Source: Deltaproteobacteria bacterium
GTDB lineage: Bacteria > Myxococcota_A > UBA796 > GCA-2862545
NCBI GenBank assembly: GCA_006226595.1
Contig: SBGP01000031.1
Location: forward strand, 1 to 64,000
DNA length: 64,000 bases
Reading direction: 5' to 3'
Shown: positions 18,584-27,401 of the stretch, piece by piece
How positions within the stretch are numbered: position 1 is the first letter of the stretch
Layout of the letters: each line of letters starts with the position of its first letter
The notes under the pieces: generated by a model
The model's database searches: none
Seen by the model: only the letters and a program-made list of their open reading frames with translations
What the model was told of the DNA's origin: nothing
Translations under genes and position numbers: made by a program

Positions 18584-19846
18584 ATGCGTTCACTCCTCTT
18601 CGCAACCACCGCGATGCTCGCTACAGGCTGTGCGGCCCACACCTCTGTCGAGGTCCTGCACCCGGCCCAGGTGATGGTGCCCGGTCACGTGCAGACCATC
18701 GCGATCATCGACCGCTCGTCTCCCGACAACGTCGGCGGCAACGTGCTCGGGGCCATCGAGGGCGCGCTCACCGGCGAAGGCATCATGGCCGACCGCGAGG
18801 GGCGCCAGGCCGCGATCAACGACCTGTCCTGGGCGCTGCGTGAAGGCGACCGCTACGAGATCATCGTGCCCAACGTGACCGCGCAGGGCGTCGACTCCGG
18901 AGTGTTCGACACCCAGCTCTCGTGGAGCAAGGCGAAGCGCATCTGCGAACGCCACGGCTGCGATGCCATCCTCGCTCTCGAGGCCTTCGACAGCGACTCC
19001 GACGTACTCAACCTCAACGACGGCAACCCGCTGCGCTACACCGACGACAACATCCCGGTGTACGGCGCGCGTCGCCAGACCCGCGTGATGACCTCGTGGC
19101 GCCTGTACGACACGAGCCAGAAGGCCGTGCTCGACGAGCAGCGCGACCGGTCCTACTCGCGCAACTACGACGAGGAGGGCTCGACCCTCTCGGCCGCCCG
19201 CAACGGACTGCCGCTCGCCAACGACACCGTGCGCACCCTCGGCGGCGAGGCGGGCAAGGCCTACGCGGGCCGGATCAGCCCGACCTGGCGCTGGGAGAGC
19301 CGCACCTGGTTCGCCAAGGGCAGCCCGTCGCTGAAGATGGCCAAGCGCCACGTGAAGGCCGGTGACTGGGAAGGCGCGGCCGAGCTCTGGCGTCAGGCGC
19401 GCGACTCCGGGTCGGCCAAGGAGCGGGGCAAGGCCAGCTTCAACCTCGCCCTGTACAACGAGCGCAAGGGCAACCTGCGCCAGTCCCTGAAGCTCGCCAA
19501 GGAAGGTGCGGTGGCGGTGCCGAAGGCGCGGACCCGTAGCTACGTGGCCGTGCTCCAGCGCCGCGTCCGGGACCAGGAGCGCCTCGAGCAGCAGCTTCGC
19601 GAGGCCGAGGAGGGTCGCCTGGCCAAGGAGGCCGAGGAGGCCGAGGCGCGGTCCAAGGCGGGCTCGACCACCGGCGGCAAGGGCCAGCCGACCAAGCCTG
19701 CGTCCGGCTCGACCAAGGGTGGCAGCACCAGCGGCGGCGGCGGCACCAAGGGCGGCTCGACCTCCGGCGGCGGTGACGGCCGCACCGGCGGCGGCGGCAC
19801 CATCGGCGGCGGCGGCACCAAGGGCGGCAGCACCAAGCCCAAGTAG
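18584..19846 (+). CDS. Lipoprotein with TPR-like region and Gly-rich tail
   Basis: The 420-residue protein begins [16 protein letters not shown], a signal peptide with lipobox Cys16, preceded by AAGGAGG at 18571-18577. The middle ([38 protein letters not shown]) resembles the DUF6340-type lipoproteins, and the region around [21 protein letters not shown] reads as one or two tetratricopeptide helix pairs. The last 90 residues are a charged coiled coil ([12 protein letters not shown]) and then Gly/Ser/Thr-rich repeats of [11 protein letters not shown] type. It is probably an envelope protein with a flexible tail. The frame upstream of 18584 is open but overlaps the divergent gene. A strong terminator follows. 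Confidence 0.8.
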   Translation: MRSLLFATTAMLATGCAAHTSVEVLHPAQVMVPGHVQTIAIIDRSSPDNVGGNVLGAIEGALTGEGIMADREGRQAAINDLSWALREGDRYEIIVPNVTAQGVDSGVFDTQLSWSKAKRICERHGCDAILALEAFDSDSDVLNLNDGNPLRYTDDNIPVYGARRQTRVMTSWRLYDTSQKAVLDEQRDRSYSRNYDEEGSTLSAARNGLPLANDTVRTLGGEAGKAYAGRISPTWRWESRTWFAKGSPSLKMAKRHVKAGDWEGAAELWRQARDSGSAKERGKASFNLALYNERKGNLRQSLKLAKEGAVAVPKARTRSYVAVLQRRVRDQERLEQQLREAEEGRLAKEAEEAEARSKAGSTTGGKGQPTKPASGSTKGGSTSGGGGTKGGSTSGGGDGRTGGGGTIGGGGTKGGSTKPK

Positions 19847-19870
19847 GCCCTGCCCCAACCGTTTCCAACA

Positions 19871-19900
19871 CGGCCCGCTTTCCAGCACGGAAGCGGGCCG
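19871..19900 (+). terminator. Intrinsic terminator hairpin
   Basis: A perfect ten-base stem CGGCCCGCTT / AAGCGGGCCG encloses a ten-base loop, 24 bases after the lipoprotein stop. The bases following it (TCGTGCGTCT) lack a long T run, which is usual in high-GC genomes. Confidence 0.75.
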
Positions 19901-19945
19901 TCGTGCGTCTGCGGTGGATTAGGATGGCCGGCCTGGAGGCCTGCC

Positions 19946-21940
19946 TTGCACGACGCCATTCGCCGCGGAATCGAGTCCCTCGACGTCGCTCCCGAGCACA
20001 AGACCGCTGCCCTCGCCTCGCTCGAGTCGTGGCTGACGCGCTTTCCGGACCATGCCCCCGCCATCGACGCCATGAGCGAGGCCGGACGCTTCGACGAGCT
20101 GCTCGACGCCTTTCGTCGCGTGCTTCCCTTCGGCACCGGCGGTCGCCGCGGACGCGTCGGCCTGGGTCCGAACCGATTCAACGCCCACACGCTCGCGACT
20201 TCCGCCGCGGGGCACGCCGCGTGGATGCGAGCCCACCACGACGGTCCTCTCTCCGTGGTCATCACCTGGGACGTGCGCCGCTTCGACGACCTCGGCGGGG
20301 CGGTCCCCGCGCACGTGCCGCACCCCCTCGCCGGCTGGACCAGCAAGGACTTCGGGCACCTCGCCGCGCGCGTGTATGCGCAGGCGGGCATCGACGTGCA
20401 CCTGCTCCCGCCCGACGCCGACCGCGTGATGTCCACTCCGGAGCTCTCCCACGCCATCCGCGTGCTGAACGCCACCGGCGGCCTGATGATCTCCGCCTCC
20501 CACAACCCGCCGGACGACAACGGCGCCAAGGTCTACGACCACCTCGGCGGCCAGCTGGTGCCCCCGCTGGACCAGGAAGTGCTCACCGCCGTCGCCGCCG
20601 TGTCCGAGGTGCAGCCACCCAGCTGGGAGGAGGCGCTGGCGAGCGGCCATGTGCACTTCATCGACGACGAGGTGCGCCGGGCCTACCAGGACCTGGTGCT
20701 GTCGTGCTCGATCCGCGAGGAGCGCGGACTGCGCGTCGCGTTCTCGCCGCTGCACGGCGCCGGCCTGTACTCCGTGCTCCCCGTGCTCGAGCGCGCGGGC
20801 TTCGACGTCGTGCCGGTCGAGCCCCAGTGCACCGCCGACGGCGCCTTCCCGACCGTGCCCTTCCGCGCCCCGAACCCCGAGGTGCCCTCGGCGCTGGAGC
20901 TGGGCATCGCCTACGCCGAGGACGCCGGCGCGACCCTGCTCCTCGCTACCGACCCGGATGCCGACCGCATCGGCGCAGTCGTCCGTCACGAGGGAGGCTG
21001 GCAGCGCCTGTCCGGCAACGAGATCGGCGCGCTCATCGTCGATCACCTGGCTCGCCACGGACACCGGGGCCTGGTCGCCCGCACCGAGGTCACGACCTCG
21101 CTGATCTCCCGCATCGCTGAGGGCGCCGGCATGCCGTTGGTCGACGACCTGCTCGTCGGCTTCAAGTACATCGGCGAGATCCTCGCCACCTGGGAGGGCC
21201 CCTTCGCCGCCGGCGTCGAGGAGTCCCACGGCGTGCTCGTCACCGCGGAGATGCGCGACAAGGACGCCGCCGGAGGCGCCCTGCTGCTCGCCGAGGCCGC
21301 CGCCGTGGCCGCGACCGAGGGCAAGACCCTGGTCCACCGCCTCGACGCGCTGACCGAGGCCTACGGCCGACACGACAACCGCCTCGCTTCCCTGGTGATG
21401 GAGGGCGCCACCGGCCAGCTGCGCATCGCGCGCATGCTCGACGCCTTCCGCGAGTCACCGCCCGAGAGCCTCGGCGGTCGCGCCGTGACCCGCTTCCGCG
21501 ACCGGCGCAGCGACACAGACCCGCTCGGCCCGGTGAAGTGCGAGACCGACGCCTCGTCCCGGAACGTGCTCGTGTTCGAGCTGGAAGGCGCGCGGATGAT
21601 CCTGCGTCCGAGCGGCACCGAGCCGAAGGCGAAGATCTACACCGAGGTCATCGGCGGGAGCCCGGAGGACGCGGCCCAGCTCGAGCGCGCGCTCGTCGGT
21701 GAGGGCCTGAGCCGGGTGGGCGTCGACCTTCCAACCTGGGCGCTGGCGATCAGCTCCCTCGTCTCGATCGAGGCGCGGCTGCGCTTCGTGGACGCGGGAC
21801 TGCCCGAGCTCCTGGCCTCCCCCACGCCCGACACGCTCACCGCAGTCCTCGGCGACCGGGCGAGCCTGTACGCCGACGCCGTGGCCGAGTGGGCCGAGGC
21901 GATGCCCGAGCGTCAGGCCGTGGCCCGACTGTTCGGCTGA
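19946..21940 (+). CDS. Phosphoglucomutase/phosphomannomutase family protein
   Basis: This enzyme interconverts sugar 1- and 6-phosphates. The phosphoserine loop is SASHNPPDDNGAK with S185. The metal loop is DPDADR at 336-341, the sugar-specificity loop is EESHG at 425-429, and the phosphate-binding loop is RPSGTEPK near 554. All four are intact. At 664 residues it is longer than the usual 550-590 of the PGM2/phosphopentomutase type. It has an extra C-terminal helical part of about 70 residues. The N-terminal loop is GGRRGRVGLG instead of GTAGLRG. The start is TTG at 19946 with CTGGAGG upstream; no ATG or GTG fits as well. Confidence 0.9.
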   Translation: MHDAIRRGIESLDVAPEHKTAALASLESWLTRFPDHAPAIDAMSEAGRFDELLDAFRRVLPFGTGGRRGRVGLGPNRFNAHTLATSAAGHAAWMRAHHDGPLSVVITWDVRRFDDLGGAVPAHVPHPLAGWTSKDFGHLAARVYAQAGIDVHLLPPDADRVMSTPELSHAIRVLNATGGLMISASHNPPDDNGAKVYDHLGGQLVPPLDQEVLTAVAAVSEVQPPSWEEALASGHVHFIDDEVRRAYQDLVLSCSIREERGLRVAFSPLHGAGLYSVLPVLERAGFDVVPVEPQCTADGAFPTVPFRAPNPEVPSALELGIAYAEDAGATLLLATDPDADRIGAVVRHEGGWQRLSGNEIGALIVDHLARHGHRGLVARTEVTTSLISRIAEGAGMPLVDDLLVGFKYIGEILATWEGPFAAGVEESHGVLVTAEMRDKDAAGGALLLAEAAAVAATEGKTLVHRLDALTEAYGRHDNRLASLVMEGATGQLRIARMLDAFRESPPESLGGRAVTRFRDRRSDTDPLGPVKCETDASSRNVLVFELEGARMILRPSGTEPKAKIYTEVIGGSPEDAAQLERALVGEGLSRVGVDLPTWALAISSLVSIEARLRFVDAGLPELLASPTPDTLTAVLGDRASLYADAVAEWAEAMPERQAVARLFG

Positions 21941-21943
21941 TCG

Positions 21944-22789
21944 TCAGTCGTCGCGGCGGAAGAACGCGAGCGCGAGGAGCGGAAGCACGACCAGCAGCGG
22001 ACCACCGGAGTGGGTGCCCGTGGTCAGGCGACGGCGGACCTCCTGCTCGACCTGCGCAGAGCAGGAGAGGCAGTCGCCGTCATCCGCCGCCTGGGCGACG
22101 ATGCGGACGGAGTCCGGGGCCGAGGAGTTGGTGCCGTCGTTGACGACCAGCTCGACGGTGTAGGTCCCCGCGGTGCTCGCGGTGAAGCGCGGCGACTCGG
22201 CGGTGGCCGAGGACAGGGTGGAGCTGCCGGGCTGGCTCACGAAGCGCCATGCGTAGGTCAGCGGGTCCCCATCGGGATCGTAGCTGCCGCTGCCGGTGAG
22301 CTGCACGGTGTCGCCGACGTTCACGGTCTGGTCGGGCCCGGCGTAGGCCACCGGCACGTCGTTGGGGGCAATCACCACGACCTGCACCGTGTCGGTGGAG
22401 CTCTCGGCGCCGTCGTCGACGGTGAGCTCGACGACGAAGGTGCCTTCGGTGTCGGCCCAGAAGCTCGGGCTGTTGGTGCTCGAGTTGATGATGCTCGTGT
22501 TCGAGTCGGTCGGCAGGCTCACGAAGTCCCACGAGAACGACAGGGTGTCGCCGTCCTCGTCGTAGGAGGCGGACCCGTCGAGGTCGACGACCTCGGTCAC
22601 ACCGACTTCCTGGTCCGGTCCGGCATCGGCCACGGGCGGGTAGTTGCCGGTGTCGTTCTGGGTGTCCTCGACGGAGGTATCCAGCGGCACTTCGGTGTCG
22701 GTGGGCTCGTCATCGAGCGAGTCATCGCTGATCGGCGTGAACTCGGGGGTACAGCCAACGAGAAGCAGGAGGGCGAGCACGCGCGACAT
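21944..22789 (-). CDS. Lipoprotein with two PKD-like domains and C-terminal membrane anchor
   Basis: The 281-residue protein starts MSRVLALLLLVGC, giving a lipobox at Cys13. An acidic Asp/Thr linker follows and then two PKD/Ig-like domains that each begin VADAGPDQ or VAYAGPDQ and contain YDPDGDPLTYAW-like strands. At the C-terminus, after CLSC, comes a hydrophobic stretch PLLVVLPLLALAFF followed by RRDD. This resembles a MYXO-CTERM or GlyGly-type sorting signal. Having both a lipobox and such a signal is unusual. PKD domains bind carbohydrates or proteins at the cell surface. The gene ends three bases after the convergent mutase stop. Confidence 0.82.
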   Translation of the reverse strand: MSRVLALLLLVGCTPEFTPISDDSLDDEPTDTEVPLDTSVEDTQNDTGNYPPVADAGPDQEVGVTEVVDLDGSASYDEDGDTLSFSWDFVSLPTDSNTSIINSSTNSPSFWADTEGTFVVELTVDDGAESSTDTVQVVVIAPNDVPVAYAGPDQTVNVGDTVQLTGSGSYDPDGDPLTYAWRFVSQPGSSTLSSATAESPRFTASTAGTYTVELVVNDGTNSSAPDSVRIVAQAADDGDCLSCSAQVEQEVRRRLTTGTHSGGPLLVVLPLLALAFFRRDD

Positions 22790-22831
22790 GAGGAGACTCC
22801 ACAGACGCCGGAGAATAGCACCGGCATGGGC

Positions 22832-23776
22832 CTACCCGCCAGCAGGCTCCGCAAACGCGCGCGGTCCCGCGTCGATCGGCTCGAACACGGCAATGCCCGC
22901 GACTTTCCAGTTCTTGTACGTCTGAAGCTTCTGCAGGTACCACACCAGGTCGTGGTCCCGGACGCGAAGGCTGCTCTTCATGCGCGAGGCATGCCGCAGG
23001 GTTCGACTTCCATCCTCGTCCGCGAACACCAGACCAACGTGGGTGATCCAGATCGGCTTGTACGAGCGATCCTCGCGGACGGCCGCGATCATGCTGCCGG
23101 GCCGGATATTCGGCGCCGCCGCGATGGCCTCGTCGAGCGTGAGCACGTCGAGCACCATGTCGCCGAGCGGGAGCTGCTCGTCGGTCATGGCGAAGTTGGC
23201 CCGCCCCGCCCAGTTCTTCCACAGCGCGGGCTCGACGGTCCGCTCCATGCGCACGGTCGGTCCGTACTCGGTGGTGGTGTCCCGCAGCCACCCGCGCTCG
23301 ATGTTCGCGGGCAGCCACTGCAGCTCCATGAAGTGGCGTCGGGCGACATACTCCGGCTCGGCCCCGTCGTAGCGCAGATCCAGGCGAACCTCGGCGGCGT
23401 GTTCGGGATCGCCGGCGAGCGACAGCGCGAACACCTCCTCGACGAACGTGAGGCAGTCGTACATGTCGTAGCGAGCGAGCGGGTCGAGGTCGTGGCCCGT
23501 CCCCTCACCCAGCGGATCGTCGAGGTGGGGCGTGTCGAGCATGACCGCGGAGATCGCCTTCATGCGCTCGGGCAGAGCCTCGTGGCGACTCGCGACCGCG
23601 GCCTCGCGAAGCTCCACGGGCAGGGCACCCACCGGCTGCGCACCCCACTCGGGCAGTGGGGGCACGCCGGGCGCAGGCGTGGCGGAAACCGCGGCTGGCT
23701 CGGTGGCGTCCCCTTCCAGGAACGTCGACTCAGAAGAGAAGGCCGTGCCGATCAGCGCGAGCCAGAGCCAACGCAG
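22832..23776 (-). CDS. DUF1460-like exported hydrolase, probable CTG start
   Basis: The protein contains YDCLTFVEEVFALSLA and ITHVGLVFADEDG with HASRM. This is the Cys/His layout of NlpC/P60-like DUF1460 proteins (amidase or peptidase of peptidoglycan). The conserved part can start at a GTG at 23665. In frame upstream to 23776 the sequence reads LRWLWLALIGTAFSS, a typical signal peptide, and the preceding codon is the stop of the upstream gene. No ATG, GTG or TTG lies in that stretch, so CTG at 23776 is the likely start, giving 314 residues and coupling to the upstream stop. Alternatively the signal-like stretch is chance and GTG 23665 is used. Confidence 0.68.
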   Translation of the reverse strand: MRWLWLALIGTAFSSESTFLEGDATEPAAVSATPAPGVPPLPEWGAQPVGALPVELREAAVASRHEALPERMKAISAVMLDTPHLDDPLGEGTGHDLDPLARYDMYDCLTFVEEVFALSLAGDPEHAAEVRLDLRYDGAEPEYVARRHFMELQWLPANIERGWLRDTTTEYGPTVRMERTVEPALWKNWAGRANFAMTDEQLPLGDMVLDVLTLDEAIAAAPNIRPGSMIAAVREDRSYKPIWITHVGLVFADEDGSRTLRHASRMKSSLRVRDHDLVWYLQKLQTYKNWKVAGIAVFEPIDAGPRAFAEPAGG

Positions 23777-25504
23777 CTAGAGCCCCAGCCGCTGGCGCAG
23801 GCCCGCGGAAGCCTCGAGCACGGCGTCGATCCCCTCGTCGGGAAGCTCGTCGGCCGCGATGGACATGCCGCGGTCGAGGAGGTTCTTCACGCCGTCCTGC
23901 AGTAGCTGCCGATGCTCCGTCGGCGGCCGGGAGTACAGGTTGCGCAGCACCTCGTGGTGCATGATGCAGCCGCGGTTGTTGGCGGTCACGTCCTTGAACA
24001 GCGACGCGAACTTGAGCGGCGAGCCGTCGACCAACAGCTGCACCGCGGCACGGCCGGCTCCCGGTCCCTGGGCCTTGTCGTACTCGGCGGCGATCACCTC
24101 GAGCACGCTGTTCGCCACGTCGATCTTGTGCTGGGCATCGACCTCGGACAGACGCGGCGCCGAGAAGCTCTGAGCCGGGACCTCTTCGGCCTCGAACTCG
24201 AGATCCTGGTCCTCGTCCACGTCACCGCCGAGCGACACGCGGTCGAGGTTGTGGCTCTCGGTCACGAAGTGACCCGCGTCACGGGCACCACCGCGGAACT
24301 CGTTGGCGTCGTTGAACGCGTTGATGACCTCGGAGTCTTCCTCGGCCCCGGTGTCGAACGAGATCGGCGCCTCGGGCGCACTCGAGACCGGTGCGGGCTC
24401 CGGCGGGACGTATTCTTCGCTCTCGTCGTCGAAGGCCCCCGCGAACTCGTCATCGACCTCGGGAAAGTCGAAGCCGGCCATCGGGCTCTTCTTGTCGAGT
24501 TCGACCTCGACCTCTTCACTGACCGGCTCGATGTCCGCAGTCAGCAGGCGGTCGAACTCCTCGCTGTCGTCGTCCGCATCCTCGAATGCCGACAGGAACT
24601 CGTCGTCGACCGGCATCTGGTTGCCGAACCCGAAGCCAGCGCGGTCCGGGAACGGCTCGATCTGCTCGGTCTCCGGCTCCATCTGCTCGGTCTCGAGCTG
24701 CTCGGTCTCGATGTCGCGAAGCTCGTCCTCGCCCGAGGGAGCATGGGATGGCTCGAGATCCGCGTCGGCCTCCGGGGAGGCATGCTCCGCGTCGAAGGCA
24801 GGGCCCTCGGCATCGCCTTCGTCGGGCACCGCCGCGGGCATCTGGAGCTTCAGGCCCCCTCGCTCGACCATGTCGGCGATGACGACCCGGGCTGCCCAAG
24901 GCTCGAGCGGGAGCATCTGGACCAGGTCGCCGACCTCGGTCGGACGGCGAAGCAGCGCGCGCACCGACAGCTCGGCCTTGCCTCGCGGCATGCCCGATCC
25001 CGAAGCCAGCAGCGCGTCGTCCGGGAGCGTCGCAACCTTGTCGATGGCCTCGAGGGCCTCACCGATGACCTGGTCGGCCTGAACGCCCATCTGGAGGTTG
25101 TCGATGAACACCGCCGCCATCGACGTGAACACCGGCTCCTCGCCAGCGGCCAACCAGTCGGCGAGCGCGTCCTTGAACCGCTCGTGGAGAATCGTCTCGA
25201 GCGCTGCGCCATCGACCTCTTCGAAGAGCGGTCCGTAGATCGACTCGCCGTCCTGGGCGGAGATGAGCAGCTCGGTCGCGCGACCCTCGTCGAGCACCCG
25301 CTCGACGGTGAGACGACGCAGGAGCAGCGAGGCGTCGTTGGACGTCTCGGCACCCATGATCGCGCCGTTCATCAGGTACACGGACGCCGTGCGGGCGCCG
25401 CGTCCGACCGTCAGCTTGCCGGTGACCGCGCGCTCCAGGTGGTCCCGAAGACTTCGTGTGGTGGCGTAATCGGCCGCGTTCAAGCCGCTCCTCTCGGTCC
25501 GCAT
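23777..25504 (-). CDS. DUF4388/PATAN-like protein with acidic linker
   Basis: The 575-residue protein has an N-terminal domain of about 230 residues with LRDHLERAVTGKLTVGRG and VYLMNGAIMGAETSND. That wording is typical of DUF4388 (PATAN) domains found in myxobacterial and cyanobacterial signalling proteins. A long acidic region of about 220 residues follows (many Glu/Asp, ETEQ and DDEFLSAF units), and then a helical C-terminal domain with IDVANSVLEVIAAEYD and GCIMHHEVLRNLYS. It has no signal peptide and is probably cytoplasmic. A role in polarity or motility signalling is inferred from the domain only. It lies directly before the DUF1460-like gene. Confidence 0.72.
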   Translation of the reverse strand: MRTERSGLNAADYATTRSLRDHLERAVTGKLTVGRGARTASVYLMNGAIMGAETSNDASLLLRRLTVERVLDEGRATELLISAQDGESIYGPLFEEVDGAALETILHERFKDALADWLAAGEEPVFTSMAAVFIDNLQMGVQADQVIGEALEAIDKVATLPDDALLASGSGMPRGKAELSVRALLRRPTEVGDLVQMLPLEPWAARVVIADMVERGGLKLQMPAAVPDEGDAEGPAFDAEHASPEADADLEPSHAPSGEDELRDIETEQLETEQMEPETEQIEPFPDRAGFGFGNQMPVDDEFLSAFEDADDDSEEFDRLLTADIEPVSEEVEVELDKKSPMAGFDFPEVDDEFAGAFDDESEEYVPPEPAPVSSAPEAPISFDTGAEEDSEVINAFNDANEFRGGARDAGHFVTESHNLDRVSLGGDVDEDQDLEFEAEEVPAQSFSAPRLSEVDAQHKIDVANSVLEVIAAEYDKAQGPGAGRAAVQLLVDGSPLKFASLFKDVTANNRGCIMHHEVLRNLYSRPPTEHRQLLQDGVKNLLDRGMSIAADELPDEGIDAVLEASAGLRQRLGL

Positions 25505-25563
25505 ACGCTAGCGAAGGCGACTCGCCGGGGTCAAGGCACCGCGGCACGCCGAATTCGCGCGCC

Positions 25564-26025
25564 CTACTCCCCCGGTTCCGCCTGCGTTTCGGAGGGGGCC
25601 CACGAGGCTGGACGGAAGTCGCCCTCGCCGAGAACCGTCTCGGCTGGCGCGGGCGCGGCGTCGAGCTGCGCCTGGAGGGCCTGGGCCTCGTAGTGCTTCG
25701 TCAGTCCCCATCCGAGGCAGAGAAGCACCGCGGCAGCCCACAGCGCGTGCGGCGCGAGACGACGCCAGTCGACTTCAGGCTGCCACATCAGAGCTGGCGC
25801 ATCGACCGTGGTCTCGTCGAGCATGCGCGCGAGGCGCGCCTCGGCCTCGGCCGAGATCGGCGGGATGTCGAGAAAGGGCTCGGGCGTGGCCGCGAGCAGG
25901 TGCTCGTCGAGCACGCGGCAATCGACACAGCCCGCCACGTGCTCCTCGACGCGCACAGCTTCACCCGGGGCGAGCTCCCCGTCGCGCCATGCCACCAACC
26001 GCTCTTGCACCGCTCTGCAGCGCAT
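25564..26025 (-). CDS. Anti-sigma factor with zf-HC2 domain
   Basis: The 153-residue protein starts MRCRAVQERLVAWRDGELAPGEA and has HVAGCVDC, the His-x3-Cys-x2-Cys zinc motif of ZAS anti-sigma factors. One membrane span (HALWAAAVLLCLGWGL) lies at about residues 95-110 and a short periplasmic tail follows. It should bind the sigma factor coded 17 bases upstream and hold it at the membrane. The start at 26025 gives the normal zinc domain; the longer open frame upstream overlaps the sigma gene and lacks conserved sequence. Confidence 0.88.
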   Translation of the reverse strand: MRCRAVQERLVAWRDGELAPGEAVRVEEHVAGCVDCRVLDEHLLAATPEPFLDIPPISAEAEARLARMLDETTVDAPALMWQPEVDWRRLAPHALWAAAVLLCLGWGLTKHYEAQALQAQLDAAPAPAETVLGEGDFRPASWAPSETQAEPGE

Positions 26026-26042
26026 GCGTCCTCCCTGTTGGA

Positions 26043-26630
26043 CTACAGCCCCATAACCCCGGGGTCGTCGAGGACTTCCATCAGCTTGCCCTTTGCGCGC
26101 GACAGTCGGCTCATCACCGTGCCGAGGGCCACGTCGAGCGCATCGGCGATCTCCGCGTAGGACAGATCCGAGTAGTACCGCAGCATGAGGATCTTGCGAT
26201 GGTCGTCGGAGAGCCGGTCCATGGCCTGCATGATCTGGTCCTGGCGCTCGCTGCGGAACACGGTCTCGGTCTGCGAGGCGTCCAGATGCGTCGGCTTCTG
26301 CATGCCCTCGAGGATCGCCCCGCGGCGCTTGCGGTCGCGCACCAGGTTGAAGCACAGGTTGCTGGTCACCCGGAACAGCCACGCCTTCATCTTGAAGTCG
26401 TCCTGGAAGAACCGGCGCTCGCGCATGGCCTTGATGAAGACCTCCTGCGTCACGTCGACGGCCTCCTGGTAGTCCTTCACGATGTACACGGCGTGATGGA
26501 GCAGGCGCTCGCGGTACTTGAGGACCACGAAGTCCATCGCGGCCCGGCGGTTGTCGCGGGCAATGGCCTTGATCGCCTCATCGTCGAGGACGCTGGGCGC
26601 CTGGGCAGTGACGAGCGAGAGCTTGGGCAT
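26043..26630 (-). CDS. ECF-type RNA polymerase sigma factor
   Basis: The 195-residue protein has region 2 (YRERLLHHAVYIVKDYQEAVDVTQEVFIKAM, then FKMKAWLFRVTSNLCFNLVRD) and region 4 (LSDDHRKILMLRYYSDLSYAEIADALDVALGTVMSRLSRAKGKL). It directs RNA polymerase to stress or envelope promoters and is paired with the downstream zf-HC2 anti-sigma gene. AGGAGACCCC lies just before the ATG at 26630, which decides the start. The upstream open frame to 26768 has no family sequence. Target promoters are not evident in this window. Confidence 0.93.
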   Translation of the reverse strand: MPKLSLVTAQAPSVLDDEAIKAIARDNRRAAMDFVVLKYRERLLHHAVYIVKDYQEAVDVTQEVFIKAMRERRFFQDDFKMKAWLFRVTSNLCFNLVRDRKRRGAILEGMQKPTHLDASQTETVFRSERQDQIMQAMDRLSDDHRKILMLRYYSDLSYAEIADALDVALGTVMSRLSRAKGKLMEVLDDPGVMGL

Positions 26631-26733
26631 GGGGTCTCCTTCGGGGCGGAATCGAAGGGACGACCGGGGGATTCCAGCCATCTTGTCGCGTTGTTTGGCG
26701 ACGCAGGGTCGACGAGACCCGACCCCTCCAGCT

Positions 26734-27300
26734 TCAGGTCGCATTCCCGTCGTGACATTCCGTGACATTTGCGGAGCGCGCGACCAAGGCCGACAACTCG
26801 AGAGGTGGGCTCGCTATTCCCGCGAGTGGAGCGGATCGAGCGTGGTCCTCCAGCCAGCGGGCCAGCCGATAGCGGTCCCAGGGCTGTCCTTCCTCGACCC
26901 ACACCGCGTGCCAGGCGCCACCGCGCTCGTGGATGACGAGCCACCATCCCCACCAGCTCACACGCTCGACGTGCTCCCACGGAACGCGTCGGCCACCCGG
27001 TAGCACCAGCGCACTGGCGGTCAGCCTGAGACACACCTCATGGCCGGCTCGCCGCGCTCGCCACCACAAGGTCGCCGGGACCGTGACCAGCCCCCAGCCG
27101 ATCACGCCGTACACGAACAACTCACCGGCGCCGACGTGCCACGTGAGGCCGCCGGAGACGAGCATGTTCATCGCGCCAGCGAGCAGCGCGACGGGCTGGA
27201 GCGCCCAGAAGCGCCAACGGGGCACGCGTGAGCGGTCGACGGCCACGTCCAGCCCATCGAGGCCAGGTCGCCGGGAAAACACAACGGGCAGCGTGTCCAT
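26734..27300 (-). CDS. Small membrane protein of unknown function
   Basis: The 188-residue protein has two hydrophobic segments at about residues 29-50 and 58-76 (ALLAGAMNMLVSGG, LFVYGVIGWGLVTV). A soluble part rich in Trp follows (VERVSWWGWWLVIHE, AWHAVWVEEGQPW), which resembles a PH-like or YdbT-type membrane domain. I do not recognise it further. The ATG at 27300 is chosen over a GTG three codons upstream; neither has a clear Shine-Dalgarno. It lies upstream of and co-directional with the ECF sigma gene, 103 bases away. Confidence 0.6.
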   Translation of the reverse strand: MDTLPVVFSRRPGLDGLDVAVDRSRVPRWRFWALQPVALLAGAMNMLVSGGLTWHVGAGELFVYGVIGWGLVTVPATLWWRARRAGHEVCLRLTASALVLPGGRRVPWEHVERVSWWGWWLVIHERGGAWHAVWVEEGQPWDRYRLARWLEDHARSAPLAGIASPPLELSALVARSANVTECHDGNAT

Positions 27301-27326
27301 GAGGACCACGCTAGCCCCGCGAACGC

Positions 27327-27341
27327 GCGACCTCGGGTCGC
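27327..27341 (-). terminator. Weak hairpin downstream of hutU
   Basis: A six-base stem GCGACC / GGTCGC with a three-base loop lies about 60 bases after the hutU stop. It is short and has no T run, so termination here is only possible. The rest of the 100-base gap shows no gene. Confidence 0.35.
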
Positions 27342-27401
27342 AAAGCGTCGCGACCGGTCAACGCAGGCCGCCGGCAGTCGCCGACGGTCGGGAGAGCCCC
27401 A

